Of a stretch of 64,000 nucleotides of DNA, positions 50,244-60,142 are shown in pieces. Position 1 is the first letter of the stretch. Every line of letters begins with the position of its first letter. Both the position numbers and the translations under genes were made by a program. Under the pieces are notes generated by a model, which saw nothing but the letters and a program-made list of their open reading frames with translations, was not told the origin of the DNA and made no database searches. The DNA lies in assembly GCF_900016645.1 (NCBI RefSeq), contig NZ_CDGJ01000132.1; one strand, written 5' to 3'. The stretch is from Acididesulfobacillus acetoxydans. GTDB lineage: Bacteria; Bacillota; Desulfitobacteriia; Desulfitobacteriales; Desulfitobacteriaceae.

Positions 50244-52165
50244 GTGGAAAAAAGAGGACTGGACCATTCCGCCTATGGCGGGATTGACGGCAAGGATTAT
50301 GTGCCGTTTATTCCCGCAGACAAAGCCATGCCTGAGATTACGATCGTGTCGATGGTCATGGGGATTATCTTTGCCATGCTGTTTGCAGCCGCCAATACTT
50401 ACTTAGGCCTGAAAGTGGGGATGACGATTGCGGCGGGTATTCCGGCTTCGGTCTTGGCCACCGGAATCCTGAAAGGGCTGTTTAAACGCAACAATGTTTT
50501 GGAAGCCAATATGATTCAAGCCATCGCGGCCATGGGCGAAGCTTTAGCGGGCGGAATAATTTTCACCCTGCCTGCCATTATTATCTGGGGTCAGCAGCTC
50601 AAGTTGTCGACCATCGTGGTGGCTACGCTCCTGGGCGGTCTGATTGGTATCTTCTTCGTTGTGCCTTTGCGCAGATATTTGACGGTGGAAGAACACGGTA
50701 AGCTCATGTTTCCCGAAAGTATGGCGGCCGCGGAAATTCTGGCGACTGGGAGTTCAGGCGGCACAGGATTGAAGACCGTGCTGCTCGGGTTGTCGACCGG
50801 AGGTCTCTATAAGCTGCTTTCCGGTGGTCTGGCGTTTTGGCTGGAAGATCCGGAATGGACGATCAAGCCGATTCAAAGCACTATTTTCGGTGTCAACGTC
50901 TTAGCGTCTCTGGCGGGGATCGGCTTTATTATCGGGATCGAAGGCGCCCTGTACATGTTTGCCGGAGCGGTGGTGGCCTGGTTTGGCTTCATTCCTCTGA
51001 TCAAATATGTGGGTACGGGGCTTACCAGTCCCTTGTTTCCGTCTACGACCTTGATTTCGCAAATGAGCGCCGGCGCCATCTGGAGCAGCTACATTCGTTA
51101 TGTGGGAGCCGGGGCCGTGGCTGCGGGCGGATTTATCAGTCTTGGTAAATCCTTGCCCACGATTATCCGTCCTTCCGCTCGGCCATGGGGGGGTTCGGCT
51201 CGGCAACCACCACTAAGCGTACAGATTTAGACGTACCCATTTACTGGGTGATTGCCGCCGGGGTCTTTGTTTTTCTGCTGGCCTGGCTTTTGCCGATGGT
51301 TTCCATAGGGCCGATAGGCTCCATCCTTGTCGTTCTTTTCGCCTTCTTCTTTGCCGTGGTTTCGGCGCAGATGTGTGGAATTATCGGTGCTTCCAATAAT
51401 CCGGTATCGGGGATGACGATTGCCTCGTTATTATTTATCACGGCCATTTTAAGAGCGACGGGCTTTACGGCTCAACGAGGAATGACCGCTTCCATTCTGG
51501 CGGGCGCGATCGTCTGTATTGCCATTGCGGTATCCGGGGATGCGGCTCAGGCTCTGAAGGTCACTCACATTATCGGGGGCACCCCGAAACGGGTGGAATT
51601 CAGTATGTACGCCGGGGTTATTTTTGGTTCGGTTGTTTCCGGCCTGGTCCTGTTGATGCTTAATCATACCTACGGCATGGGTTCCCAGGCAGTGCCGGCA
51701 CCGCAGGCGACTTTGATGTCCATGGTTGTCAAAGGTGTGATGACGGCTCAACTCCCCTGGATCCTGGTTATCATCGGGGTCGCTTTCGGGGTGATGTGCG
51801 CATTAATGGGACTGCCGGTCTTGCCGGTGGCCTTGGGTCTCTACCTGCCGATTGACCTTAGCGCCGGCATTCTCGTCGGAGGTTTGGTCAGATTGCTGGT
51901 TGAGCGGAAGTTCCGCAAGACTCCCGAAGAGATGAAGCTCAAGGTGGAAAAAGGGGTTCTTTTGGCTTCGGGCCTGGTGGCCGGAGACGCGATTATGGGG
52001 ATCGTGATTGCGATATTGGCCTCCCTGAGTATCAATATTGCCTTTGGCAGTAAGATCTTGCCGGGTCTGACCGGTAACCCCTATACGGCCATGATTCTTT
52101 ACCTCCTGCTGGCTTTCTGGATGTATCGGTTTACGGTTAAGAGGGAGAAGAAAGAAAACGGTTAA
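50244..52165 (+). pseudogene. OPT-family oligopeptide/metal transporter, interrupted by one frameshift
   Basis: A multi-helix membrane transporter of the OPT superfamily (peptides or metal chelates). GTG 50244 follows AAAGGAG. The first frame gives DYVPFIPADKAMPEIT, NTYLGLKVGMTIAAGIP and MFPESMAAAEILATGSSG, then breaks at LPTIIRPSARPWG. In the next frame the protein resumes with MGGFGSATTT and continues through the other half to 52165. Family members read RSFRSAMGG here, so a single T appears to be missing near 51170. With it restored the protein would be about 640 aa, normal for the family. This may be a recent mutation or a sequencing error. Confidence 0.85.
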
Positions 52166-52206
52166 CGAATGATCCCTGCGCTCTGCGGCTATCTGGAGAA
52201 TGGGGA

Positions 52207-52242
52207 GGGCGCCACTGATTCAGCAGTGGCGCCCTTTCTTTT
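52207..52242 (+). terminator. Intrinsic terminator after the OPT transporter
   Basis: GGGCGCCACTG (52207-52217) pairs perfectly with CAGTGGCGCCC (52224-52234) around ATTCAG, followed by TTTCTTTT. Confidence 0.95.
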
Positions 52243-52335
52243 GCGCCGGAGGCGCGGAGTGATTGCCTGTGCAATGTCGAAGAAAAAATGCTATATTGAG
52301 GAAAAGAGTAATTTTTAAGGAAGGGAGTGGTTTTG

Positions 52336-53637
52336 ATGAGAATGGTGGATATGATTCAGAAGAAAAAACAGGGAGAAGCGTTAAGTACGGATGAAATTGC
52401 GGCGATCGTTGAAGACTATGTCAAGGACAAGATCCCGGATTATCAGATGTCCGCTTTTCTGATGGCGGTCTTCTTTAAGGGCATGAACAAAAAGGAGATT
52501 GCCGATTTGACCTTAGCTTTTGTCAATTCCGGGGACAAGAATGATCTCTCAAGCATTCACGGAATAAAAGTTGACAAGCATTCTTCGGGAGGAGTCGGAG
52601 ACAAACTCAGCTTGGTGATCATTCCCCTGGTTGCTTCGACAGGGGTGCCTGTGGCCAAAATGTCCGGCCGGGGTCTGGGCCATACCGGCGGTACCATTGA
52701 CAAATTGGAATCGATCGAAGGCTTTAGGACCGTACTGAGCAGGGAAGAGTTTATCGGTAACGTCAATGTCCATAAGATGGCTATCGTCGGGCAGAGCGCC
52801 AACTTAACCCCGGCGGACAAAAAAATCTATGCCCTCAGAGATGTAACGGCGACCGTCGATAGTATACCTTTGATAGCCAGCAGTATCATGAGTAAAAAGA
52901 TAGCTTCGGGGGCTGACTGCATCGTCCTTGATGTCAAAGTCGGTTCAGGTGCTTTTATGAAGTCAACGGCCGAGGCCGTGGAATTGGCTGGGACCATGGT
53001 GGATATCGGGAAATCTCTGCACCGGGAGACAATCGCGGTCGTCACCGACATGAGTCAACCACTCGGACACGAAGTGGGAAATGCCAATGAGGTCAAAGAA
53101 GCTATAGAAATCCTGAAGGGAAAAGGAGCTGAGGATGAGACAACGATAGCTTTGACCCTGGCATCCCACATGACAGTGCTGGGGGGGGCTTTTAAAGATT
53201 TTGACACGGCCTACTCTGAGCTCGCTCAGAGGATCCGATCCGGGGCGGCTATTGAGAAGTTTAAGGAGTTAGTTCGCATCCAAGGAGGCGACGCGCGGGT
53301 GGTCGATAACCCAGGTCTGTTGCCGCAGAGCAAATATCATTTAGAGATCAAAGCTCGGGAGAGTGGTTATGTCTCAGCCATCGACGCGGAGAAGGTAGGG
53401 GTTGCCGCCATGCTGCTTGGGGCCGGCAGAAAGAAGAAAGACGATACGATTGACTTTGCGGCGGGGGTCAGTATGGAAAAAAAGGTCGGAGACGTGGTCA
53501 AGGCCGGGGACATTCTCTGCATTCTGCACTCGAACCTTGAGAACACGTTGCAAGCAGGCCAATTGATCAAAGATGCCTACTCTTTCAGTGACTTGAAGCC
53601 CGCACCCATTAAATATATTCACCAAGTCGTACGCTAG
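52336..53637 (+). CDS. pdp: Pyrimidine-nucleoside phosphorylase
   Basis: A cytoplasmic enzyme of 433 aa that splits thymidine, deoxyuridine or uridine with phosphate into base and sugar 1-phosphate for salvage. The family signature GRGLGHTGGTIDKLESI is near residues 112-128, the phosphate-binding KHSSGGVGDK near 80-90, and a C-terminal domain begins with ARESGYVSAIDAEKVG. Length fits the Firmicute type with broad specificity rather than E. coli DeoA, though the two are hard to separate by eye. ATG 52336 follows AAGGAAGGGAG at eight bases; GTG 52327 overlaps that site. It stands alone after a terminator. Confidence 0.9.
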   Translation: MRMVDMIQKKKQGEALSTDEIAAIVEDYVKDKIPDYQMSAFLMAVFFKGMNKKEIADLTLAFVNSGDKNDLSSIHGIKVDKHSSGGVGDKLSLVIIPLVASTGVPVAKMSGRGLGHTGGTIDKLESIEGFRTVLSREEFIGNVNVHKMAIVGQSANLTPADKKIYALRDVTATVDSIPLIASSIMSKKIASGADCIVLDVKVGSGAFMKSTAEAVELAGTMVDIGKSLHRETIAVVTDMSQPLGHEVGNANEVKEAIEILKGKGAEDETTIALTLASHMTVLGGAFKDFDTAYSELAQRIRSGAAIEKFKELVRIQGGDARVVDNPGLLPQSKYHLEIKARESGYVSAIDAEKVGVAAMLLGAGRKKKDDTIDFAAGVSMEKKVGDVVKAGDILCILHSNLENTLQAGQLIKDAYSFSDLKPAPIKYIHQVVR

Positions 53638-53778
53638 GACGGAAGTATGGGGGTTTCCGGAGGCGTGAACTTTGGAGATCTGACAACTTGGCAATATCGA
53701 AATTGACGAGTGCAGGAACAAAGCGGTACCGATGGAAGGGAAAATTAAGTCCGTCGAGGACAAGTTGAAAGGAACGAA

Positions 53779-55050
53779 GTGAAGGCTGTGAGTTTAGTTT
53801 ACAGTGCGTTTGTTCCCCACCCACCGATCGTGGTTCCGGAAATCGGGCGGGGTCAAGAGGAAATCTGCGGGTCGACGCTCGAGGCCTACCGGGAAGTGGC
53901 GGCCCGGGTGGCACAGGCGAAACCGGAAACGGTCATTCTCGTTTCTCCCCACGCCCCGCTTCTGGAGGAAGGAATATCGGTCTTGGTCAACGGGGAAGTG
54001 AGAGGGAGTTTTGCCGATTTCGGCGTGCCTGACCTAAGCCTGGCTTTCCCCAACGACGGTCGCCTGGTCGAGAGCTTGAGCAGGGGATTACCCCGGGTGC
54101 TGCGCCGGCAGGGTGAGTTGGACCACGGAGCTTTGGTTCCCCTCTACTTTTTGGAACGGGCGGGCTGGAGGGGTAAGGTCGTCCTCCTGAGCATGCCTTG
54201 GCGGGAGCCGGAACGCTACGGTGCGGAGATCGGCCGCATTCTCAGGGCCGGTACTGAGAAGACGGCTCTGGTGGCCAGCGGGGATTTGTCACACCGTTTG
54301 CGCGAGGAGGGACCGTACGGTTTTGACCCGACCGGACCGCAATTTGATCAGGCAATTGTCTCCGGGCTAAAAGGTAATCCCGCTCAGATTGGGCAAATAC
54401 CGGCTGAGACGGTGGAGCAAGCGGGTGAATGCGGCTACCGCAGCTTGCGTTTAGCCTTGGCAGCGCAAGAGGGAATGCGGGAAGTCCTTTCTTATGAGGG
54501 GCCGTTTGGGGTAGGATATTTGGTGGCAGAACTCTATCATTCCTCACCTCTGCCCCGCTGGGCCAGGCTTTGTTTAACGGAATATGTGAAGGGCGGCGAT
54601 CCCACGGCTTTGCCTGAGCCGGAGGAGGCGGAATTTCAGCAACGCCGGGGTTGTTTTGTCACCCTGAAAAAAGACGGGGAGCTGCGGGGTTGTATAGGCA
54701 CAACTCAACCTTACCGGCAAAACTTAGCGTCCGAGATACTTTACAATGCCCTGGCGGCGGGGACGGAGGATCCCCGTTTCTGGCCGGTGAAAAAAGAGGA
54801 AGTGGCAGAACTTACATTTTCGGTAGATGTCCTGGGGGAACTGGAAAAAGTGACGGGTCTGGGGCAACTTGATCCCTGGCACTATGGGATCGTGGTTAGC
54901 CGGGGTGGCCGCACGGGACTCCTTCTGCCACACTTGGAAGGTGTGGATACGGTTGAGGACCAACTCCGCATCGCCAAGCAGAAAGCGGGTATAAGCCCGG
55001 AGAGCCCCGTGGAGATGTGGCGGTTTGAAGTGGTGAGGCATTTCGAGTAG
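53779..55050 (+). CDS. AmmeMemoRadiSam system fusion: Memo/LigB-like domain plus AMMECR1 domain
   Basis: A 423-aa protein joining two parts of the uncharacterised AmmeMemoRadiSam system. Residues 1 to about 265 are a Memo/extradiol-dioxygenase-like domain: FVPHPPIVVPEIG, SPHAP, LDHGALVPLYFL and GDLSHR supply the histidines that would bind iron or zinc. Residues from about 280 are AMMECR1: RRGCFVTLKKDGELRGCIGT, EDPRF, and the end at GVDTVEDQLRIAKQKAG. GTG 53779 follows GAAAGGAACG. It is followed after about 45 bases by the radical SAM partner, so the set of three domains is complete in two genes. Its cellular task is not known. Confidence 0.9.
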   Translation: MKAVSLVYSAFVPHPPIVVPEIGRGQEEICGSTLEAYREVAARVAQAKPETVILVSPHAPLLEEGISVLVNGEVRGSFADFGVPDLSLAFPNDGRLVESLSRGLPRVLRRQGELDHGALVPLYFLERAGWRGKVVLLSMPWREPERYGAEIGRILRAGTEKTALVASGDLSHRLREEGPYGFDPTGPQFDQAIVSGLKGNPAQIGQIPAETVEQAGECGYRSLRLALAAQEGMREVLSYEGPFGVGYLVAELYHSSPLPRWARLCLTEYVKGGDPTALPEPEEAEFQQRRGCFVTLKKDGELRGCIGTTQPYRQNLASEILYNALAAGTEDPRFWPVKKEEVAELTFSVDVLGELEKVTGLGQLDPWHYGIVVSRGGRTGLLLPHLEGVDTVEDQLRIAKQKAGISPESPVEMWRFEVVRHFE

Positions 55051-55095
55051 GCTGGGTCAAAGGTCCGCACGGCAGTGAAAAAAGGGGAGAGTACA

Positions 55096-56097
55096 ATGTC
55101 AGAAGGGCTGTCCTCAGAAGGATTGTCTTCAGGGGAGTTCTCTCAAAAAGAGTTTTCGACAGGAACGGCCGTCTGCCTCTTGTGTCCGCAGCATTGTCAG
55201 CTGCGTCCGGGGCAGAGCGGGCGCTGCCGGGCCAGAGGAAATAAAGAGGGAGCGGTTGTTTCCTTCACCTACGGGGAAGTGGCCGCTATGCAGCTGGATC
55301 CTATCGAGAAGAAGCCTCTCTACCACTTTTACCCCGGGAGGGATATCTTGTCCGTGGCAGGTTATGGCTGTAATCTGAGTTGCTCCTTTTGCCAAAACTA
55401 TGGGATTTCCCAGACCCGCCTGCCGGGGGATAGGGTCAGTCCGGGTGAATTGGCGGGCTTGGCCGGAAACTCTCTGGGATTGTGTTTTACTTATTCTGAG
55501 CCCGGCGTTTGGTACGAAATGATCCGGGAAACGGCTCCCCTCGTTAAGGCACAGGGCGGCAAGGTCGTTTTGGTCAGTAACGGTATCCTGACAGGGGCAT
55601 ACCTGGCGGATTTGATTCCTTGGATCGACGCGGCCAATATCGACATCAAAGGTTTCAACGAGGCCTTTTACCGAAGATACTGCGGCGGCAGTCTGAGCTG
55701 GGTTCTGGAAAATGTGGAGCGACTGGCTGGTCGGGTGCATCTGGAAGTGACCACCCTAATCATACCCGGCGCCAATGACGACACCGGGGAGATCCGGGCC
55801 TTGGCCCGCTGGTTGGAGGGGCTGCGGGTACCCGTGCCCTGGCACCTGAGCCGGTATTTCCCCGCTTACCGCTCGAATATTCCTCCCACAGAGCCCGAGG
55901 CTTTGCAAGCGCTTTGGCAGGTGGCCCGGGAACGTTTGCCCTATGTCTACCTGGGCAATGTTTCGGGCGGCAGTGACACGTTTTGTCCGCATTGCGGGGG
56001 AAAAGTGATTGAGCGGGAAGGTTATGTTGTCACAAATAGGCTCTGGAATGGACATTGTTCAAAGTGCGGGACGGCTGTCTTTGGGGTCGGGGTCTGA
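55096..56097 (+). CDS. AmmeMemoRadiSam system radical SAM enzyme
   Basis: A 333-aa radical S-adenosylmethionine protein related to pyruvate-formate-lyase-activating enzymes. The cluster motif C-x3-C-x2-C is seen in CNLSCSFCQNYG near residues 98-109. An N-terminal cysteine group (CLLCPQHCQLRPGQSGRCRARG) and a C-terminal zinc-like pair (CPHCGGK and HCSKCG) flank the barrel. ATG 55096 follows AAAGGGGAG. It is transcribed with the Memo-AMMECR1 fusion upstream. Its last 39 bases overlap the end of the convergently read sensor kinase gene. Confidence 0.9.
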   Translation: MSEGLSSEGLSSGEFSQKEFSTGTAVCLLCPQHCQLRPGQSGRCRARGNKEGAVVSFTYGEVAAMQLDPIEKKPLYHFYPGRDILSVAGYGCNLSCSFCQNYGISQTRLPGDRVSPGELAGLAGNSLGLCFTYSEPGVWYEMIRETAPLVKAQGGKVVLVSNGILTGAYLADLIPWIDAANIDIKGFNEAFYRRYCGGSLSWVLENVERLAGRVHLEVTTLIIPGANDDTGEIRALARWLEGLRVPVPWHLSRYFPAYRSNIPPTEPEALQALWQVARERLPYVYLGNVSGGSDTFCPHCGGKVIEREGYVVTNRLWNGHCSKCGTAVFGVGV

Positions 56098-57519
56098 CTG
56101 CGGCAATGGTAAGCGTTGTTTTTTGGTTCCTTGCCTTTCCAGCGGTAAACGCACGGTAAAAGTGCTCCCTTGACCGAGCTTGCTTTCCGCCGCGACACTG
56201 CCTTGATGAAGGGTGGCGATCTGCTTGACCAAGGCCAATCCGATGCCTGTGCCGCCGGTCTCCCTGGAACGGGACTTGTCCGCCCGGTAAAAGCGTTCGA
56301 AAATGTTGGGCAAATCCGCGTCCGGTATGCCGATGCCACAATCCCGGATTTGGACCTGAACAAAGTCTGGACTCTTTTGGAGCCGGATGGCAATCGAGCC
56401 CCCGGCTTCACTGTATTTATAAGCGTTCTGGATGAGGTTGTAAAACAGGCGGGTCAAAAGCCGGGAATCCCCGTTTAGGGTGACTTCATGCCCAGGCTCC
56501 GGTGGTTCCCATGTCACAGTGATTTCCTTCTCTTGTAGGAGAGGGGAGAGATTACGCACCACTTTGCTCAGGATAGCGTCAAGGGCGACCGGTTCGGAAT
56601 TGATGGTCAGCGCTCCTATCTCGGCCACATTAAGGTCTTTGAGGTCGCTGGCCAAATCGACCAGCCTGTCGATCTCCTCATTCAAGGCGGCAAGATTCTC
56701 TGCATCCGGCGGAAGTACGCCGTCTTGAAAAGCCTCGACAAAGCTGCGCATAGAGGTAAGAGGGGTACGGAGCTCATGGGCAATATCGGCCGTCATTTGC
56801 TTGCGCAAGCGTTCCTGCCCTTTAAGGTTATCGGCCATGGCGTTAAAAGCGGTGGCCAACCTTCCGATTTCGTCATCGGTTGCGAAAGAAACGCGTTCTT
56901 CCAAATGTCCCTGACCGATGCGGTAGGCGGCTTGCGTCAGGCGCAGTAGCGGGGAGGAGACCTTCCGGCTCATCCAGTAGCTGAGCAGGACGCCGAGCAG
57001 GAGAGCGAGGCCGCCGGCTAAGAGCAGGGAGCGAAAGACCGCTGAGGTAAAAGAGCGGTCGCGAGGGTTTAGCGCAGGGGAAGCCGAAGGATAGCGGATC
57101 ACGGCTGTTCCTATGGGACCGTGGGCGTCGGCAAGGTTAAACGTCTTTGTTTTCCAGGTCGGGGCGGAGTAGCCTCCCATCCCCATGCCCATTCCCATCA
57201 TACCCTGGGACGTATCAGACATCATGGTGTTCATCGGATTAGCGATCGTCTCGATCAACCGGTCCCGGGGGTCAAGCAGCGTGAGTTCCCCACCCAGGGG
57301 TAATAATTGACCAAGGTTAGTGAGCTGGGTTTTATCCCAATGCCCATTTCCTTGATAGGCGGCTTCCAGGCGACCGGGCAACTCATTCAGTGTGGCTTCC
57401 GCGGTCTGAGTGAGGTAATTGGAAAACTGCTGCCTAAAGACGAGTTCCACGGCCAGAATGCTGAGGGCCAGTGTGAGGAGGACGATGGCCAGTGTGGAAA
57501 GAAAAAGTTTTTTGCGCAT
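56059..57519 (-). CDS. Two-component sensor histidine kinase with methionine-rich external loop
   Basis: A membrane sensor of 486 aa. Helix 1 spans residues 6-26 and helix 2 about 161-183. The external loop between them holds eight methionines in residues 96-114, including MMGMGMGMGG. A HAMP domain follows (about 185-237), then the phosphorylated histidine H248 in IAHELRTPLTS, and the kinase domain with N box LIQNAYKYS, G1 DCGIGIP and G2 GTGIGLALV. It lies two bases after its response regulator gene. Methionine-rich extracellular motifs commonly bind Cu(I) or Ag(I), so a metal signal is possible. Confidence 0.9.
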   Translation of the reverse strand: MRKKLFLSTLAIVLLTLALSILAVELVFRQQFSNYLTQTAEATLNELPGRLEAAYQGNGHWDKTQLTNLGQLLPLGGELTLLDPRDRLIETIANPMNTMMSDTSQGMMGMGMGMGGYSAPTWKTKTFNLADAHGPIGTAVIRYPSASPALNPRDRSFTSAVFRSLLLAGGLALLLGVLLSYWMSRKVSSPLLRLTQAAYRIGQGHLEERVSFATDDEIGRLATAFNAMADNLKGQERLRKQMTADIAHELRTPLTSMRSFVEAFQDGVLPPDAENLAALNEEIDRLVDLASDLKDLNVAEIGALTINSEPVALDAILSKVVRNLSPLLQEKEITVTWEPPEPGHEVTLNGDSRLLTRLFYNLIQNAYKYSEAGGSIAIRLQKSPDFVQVQIRDCGIGIPDADLPNIFERFYRADKSRSRETGGTGIGLALVKQIATLHQGSVAAESKLGQGSTFTVRLPLERQGTKKQRLPLPQSDPDPKDSRPAL

Positions 57520-57521
57520 GG

Positions 57522-58214
57522 TTATTCCTCTTCTTTGGGGTTGAACTTATAGCCGACTCCGTAGACTGTGAGAATGATCTTCGGTTCTGCTGCCAGTCTT
57601 TCAATCTTCTGCCTGAGTTTTTTAATATGAGCGTCAATCACCCGATCATCCCCGGCGAAATCGCGGCCTTGGACGATTTCCACCAGCTGCTCGCGCGAAT
57701 ATACCCTGCCCGGGTACTTGGCTAAAGCGCCAAGAAGCTTAAATTCAGTGGGGGTGAGCAAAACCTCGGAGCCGTTAAGGTGCACCTCATGGCGTACGTT
57801 GTCAATGGTAAGGCCGTTGTCGTAGCTGACCGAATCTGCCAAAGGTTCCGTTTCGCTCGCCGTGCGCCGCAGGATGGCGCGCACACGGGCCACAACCTCG
57901 CGCGGGCTGAAGGGTTTGGTGACGTAGTCATCAGCGCCCAGTCCGAGCCCGCGAATTCGTTCTTCCTCTTCTACCTTGGCTGTCAGCATGATGACCGGTA
58001 CGCTCGACAATTTGCGTATTTCCTTGCATATCTCTTCACCGGGCATTCCGGGGAGCATAAGGTCGAGCAAAACCAAATCAAAGTGATTTTCTTTAAATAA
58101 GGTTAAAGCCACTAGGCCGTTAAAAGCGGTTGTCACATGGTAGCCTTCTTGCTGCAGATAAGCTTTCAGCACCGAGGCTATTTTCTTTTCATCGTCGACC
58201 AGCAAAATATTCAT
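57522..58214 (-). CDS. OmpR-family response regulator
   Basis: A 230-aa regulator with a receiver domain (DDEKK acidic pocket near residues 8-12, phosphorylated aspartate in LVLLDLMLPGM near 52, conserved lysine in VTKPF near 100) and a C-terminal winged helix with TPTEFKLLGAL and VYGVGYKF. ATG 58214 is chosen because GGGAGG precedes it and the protein then begins MNILLVDDEKK; an upstream in-frame start at 58358 would add an untypical 48-residue extension. It is the first gene of the pair with the sensor kinase. Confidence 0.93.
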   Translation of the reverse strand: MNILLVDDEKKIASVLKAYLQQEGYHVTTAFNGLVALTLFKENHFDLVLLDLMLPGMPGEEICKEIRKLSSVPVIMLTAKVEEEERIRGLGLGADDYVTKPFSPREVVARVRAILRRTASETEPLADSVSYDNGLTIDNVRHEVHLNGSEVLLTPTEFKLLGALAKYPGRVYSREQLVEIVQGRDFAGDDRVIDAHIKKLRQKIERLAAEPKIILTVYGVGYKFNPKEEE

Positions 58215-58504
58215 TCTTCTTTTCCTCCCCAGAAAACTTCCCAAGCATTTCCGGCGGTCAGAATCCAGCCCTATCTTCTCGCGGAGATCAGTATTGCCAA
58301 GTGCCAAAACTTCGTTTAGGGGGTGCCGAAGCCTTTGGGCAGACCATGTGCCAGACAACCCTGAGGCAGCTTAGAATTAAGTTTGCCCATGTGGGCAGAA
58401 ATTTCATCGGAATTCCCGCGGCGTGTTTTTCCGGTGGCTCCGTTGGATAAATTCCCAAAGACCGCAGATAATAAACAGGGATCTACCGGAAGGAGGATAA
58501 AATC

Positions 58505-59305
58505 GTGTTTAAACATGTCAAAGATATGGAGTATACCGTTCATGTCGATCGGCCCGATCCTCGTTTTGCCGTGCTGCTGTTGGAGCAATTCGGCGGAGGA
58601 AACGGAGAGTTGAAAGCGGCCATGCAGTATTTTTCGCAGAGCTTGGGCTGCAATGACCCCAAAATCCGGGATTTGCTGCAAGATATCGCGGCCGAGGAAC
58701 TCAGCCATTTGGAGATGGTGGGAGAAGCTTTGGCTATGTTGATCGGTGGCGTGGACACAGTTCCGAGAGATTTCGCCGCCAATCATATGGCGCTTCTGGG
58801 AGGAGGCCCGCTCCTAATCAACTCCGGCGGAGAACCTTGGACCGCCAACTATGTCAACTCCAACGGAGATATTTATACGGACCTCTCTTCGAACGCGGGG
58901 GCGGAACTGCGGGCTAAACTGATCTACGAGCGCTTACTGCAGCAAACCGATGACGCGGGAGTCAAAGACATGATTCGTTTTTTGCTCAGCCGGGAAGAAT
59001 CACATAATTTCTCCTTTATGCAGGCGATTAAAACTCTGAAAGGGACTGGGGTCAACAAGGATTTTCGCGATTCCGATTTCTCCAAGAAATACATGAACAT
59101 GTCCACCGGGCAAGGGGACAGCCGGGGTCCCTGGAATCAGGGCAGCGGGACCTCATATGAGAGCGATCCCAATCTCCGGTACGGCGGACCGGCACAATAC
59201 GGAAAAGAGCCCCCGCCGGCGGGCGCTCGCGAGGTGGCACCCGGCTACAACGATCACACCCGCAACAATCCGGGCTACAACCAGCCCCAGCCTCCGCAGC
59301 AGTAG
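58505..59305 (+). CDS. Manganese catalase
   Basis: A 266-aa dimanganese catalase that splits hydrogen peroxide, resembling the CotJC group of spore-formers in its four-helix core. Metal ligands are expected at E35 in the GNGELKAAMQYF helix, E65 or E66 and H69 in IAAEELSHLEM, and again in REESHNFSF near residue 165. The C-terminus is low-complexity, rich in glycine, asparagine and proline. GTG 58505 follows AAGGAGG. It is divergent from the two-component pair by about 290 bases. Confidence 0.9.
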   Translation: MFKHVKDMEYTVHVDRPDPRFAVLLLEQFGGGNGELKAAMQYFSQSLGCNDPKIRDLLQDIAAEELSHLEMVGEALAMLIGGVDTVPRDFAANHMALLGGGPLLINSGGEPWTANYVNSNGDIYTDLSSNAGAELRAKLIYERLLQQTDDAGVKDMIRFLLSREESHNFSFMQAIKTLKGTGVNKDFRDSDFSKKYMNMSTGQGDSRGPWNQGSGTSYESDPNLRYGGPAQYGKEPPPAGAREVAPGYNDHTRNNPGYNQPQPPQQ

Positions 59306-59514
59306 GGAAATGCCGGCAAAGGGGATTCGGGAGCCTGAGCTGGAAACAAAGTTGTCTTAGCAATGAGCGGGAAGCAAGTTTCACTTAGGAAGTGTGAGAG
59401 TCTGCAAGTATCAGAGGCCTAAAAAGGTCAGAGATTGGTAGCGGAAACTGCACGGGAAGAAGGTTCGGTCACAATAAGACGTCTAACAATAAGACGTTTA
59501 AAGGAGGAAATACC

Positions 59515-60021
59515 ATGGCTTGGCGGGAATCACGTTGGCTGCAGGTCGTTTGGACGATTCTGAGGGTGTATCTCGGATGGGAATGGTTATCTTCGGGGCT
59601 GTCTAAAGTCTTTGGGCCGGGTTCTGCGGCTTGGGTCGGTCCCCAGGCCGGGAGTGCGGTGAGCAAGTTCCTCAAGGCGGCCCTGGTCAAATCCACGGGG
59701 GCTCACCCGGATGTTCAACGGTGGTATGCCAGTTTTATCAACGGCGTTGCTTTGCCGAATGCGACTGCATTCAGTTACTTGGTCGCTTGGGGAGAACTCC
59801 TAATCGGGATTGCCCTGATTATCGGCTTCCTAACAACAATAGCCCTATTGCTGGCTGTCTTTCTCAACCTCAATTACCTGCTGGCCGGCACGGTCAGCAC
59901 GAATCCAATGGATTTGCTGTGGGCAGCACTCCTCTTGTGGGCAGGCTCCGCCGCTTATTACTGGGGTGTAGATAGGATATTCATTCCCCGCTGGAAAAAG
60001 TTCAGGTTAAATAAAGCGTGA
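59515..60021 (+). CDS. DoxX-family membrane protein
   Basis: A 168-aa protein with about four hydrophobic helices, beginning with LRVYLGWEWLSSGLSKV, a DoxX/DoxD-type start, and containing SYLVAWGELLIGIALIIG. DoxD is a subunit of thiosulfate:quinone oxidoreductase in some archaea, whereas many DoxX proteins take part in redox stress tolerance. ATG 59515 follows AAAGGAGG. Two copies of ACAATAAGACGT start at 59471 and 59485, 14 bp apart, just before the ribosome site. Confidence 0.8.
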   Translation: MAWRESRWLQVVWTILRVYLGWEWLSSGLSKVFGPGSAAWVGPQAGSAVSKFLKAALVKSTGAHPDVQRWYASFINGVALPNATAFSYLVAWGELLIGIALIIGFLTTIALLLAVFLNLNYLLAGTVSTNPMDLLWAALLLWAGSAAYYWGVDRIFIPRWKKFRLNKA

Positions 60022-60142
60022 TGACGTCGGAGATTTCATTTTCATGCTCTGTCGTCAACACTTTGGCGGCAAGGGGATCAGCGCCTGACCAGTGTCGTTG
60101 AAGCTTGGCAGCCGGCGCGGCAGTGGAGCCGAGTACAGCGGT

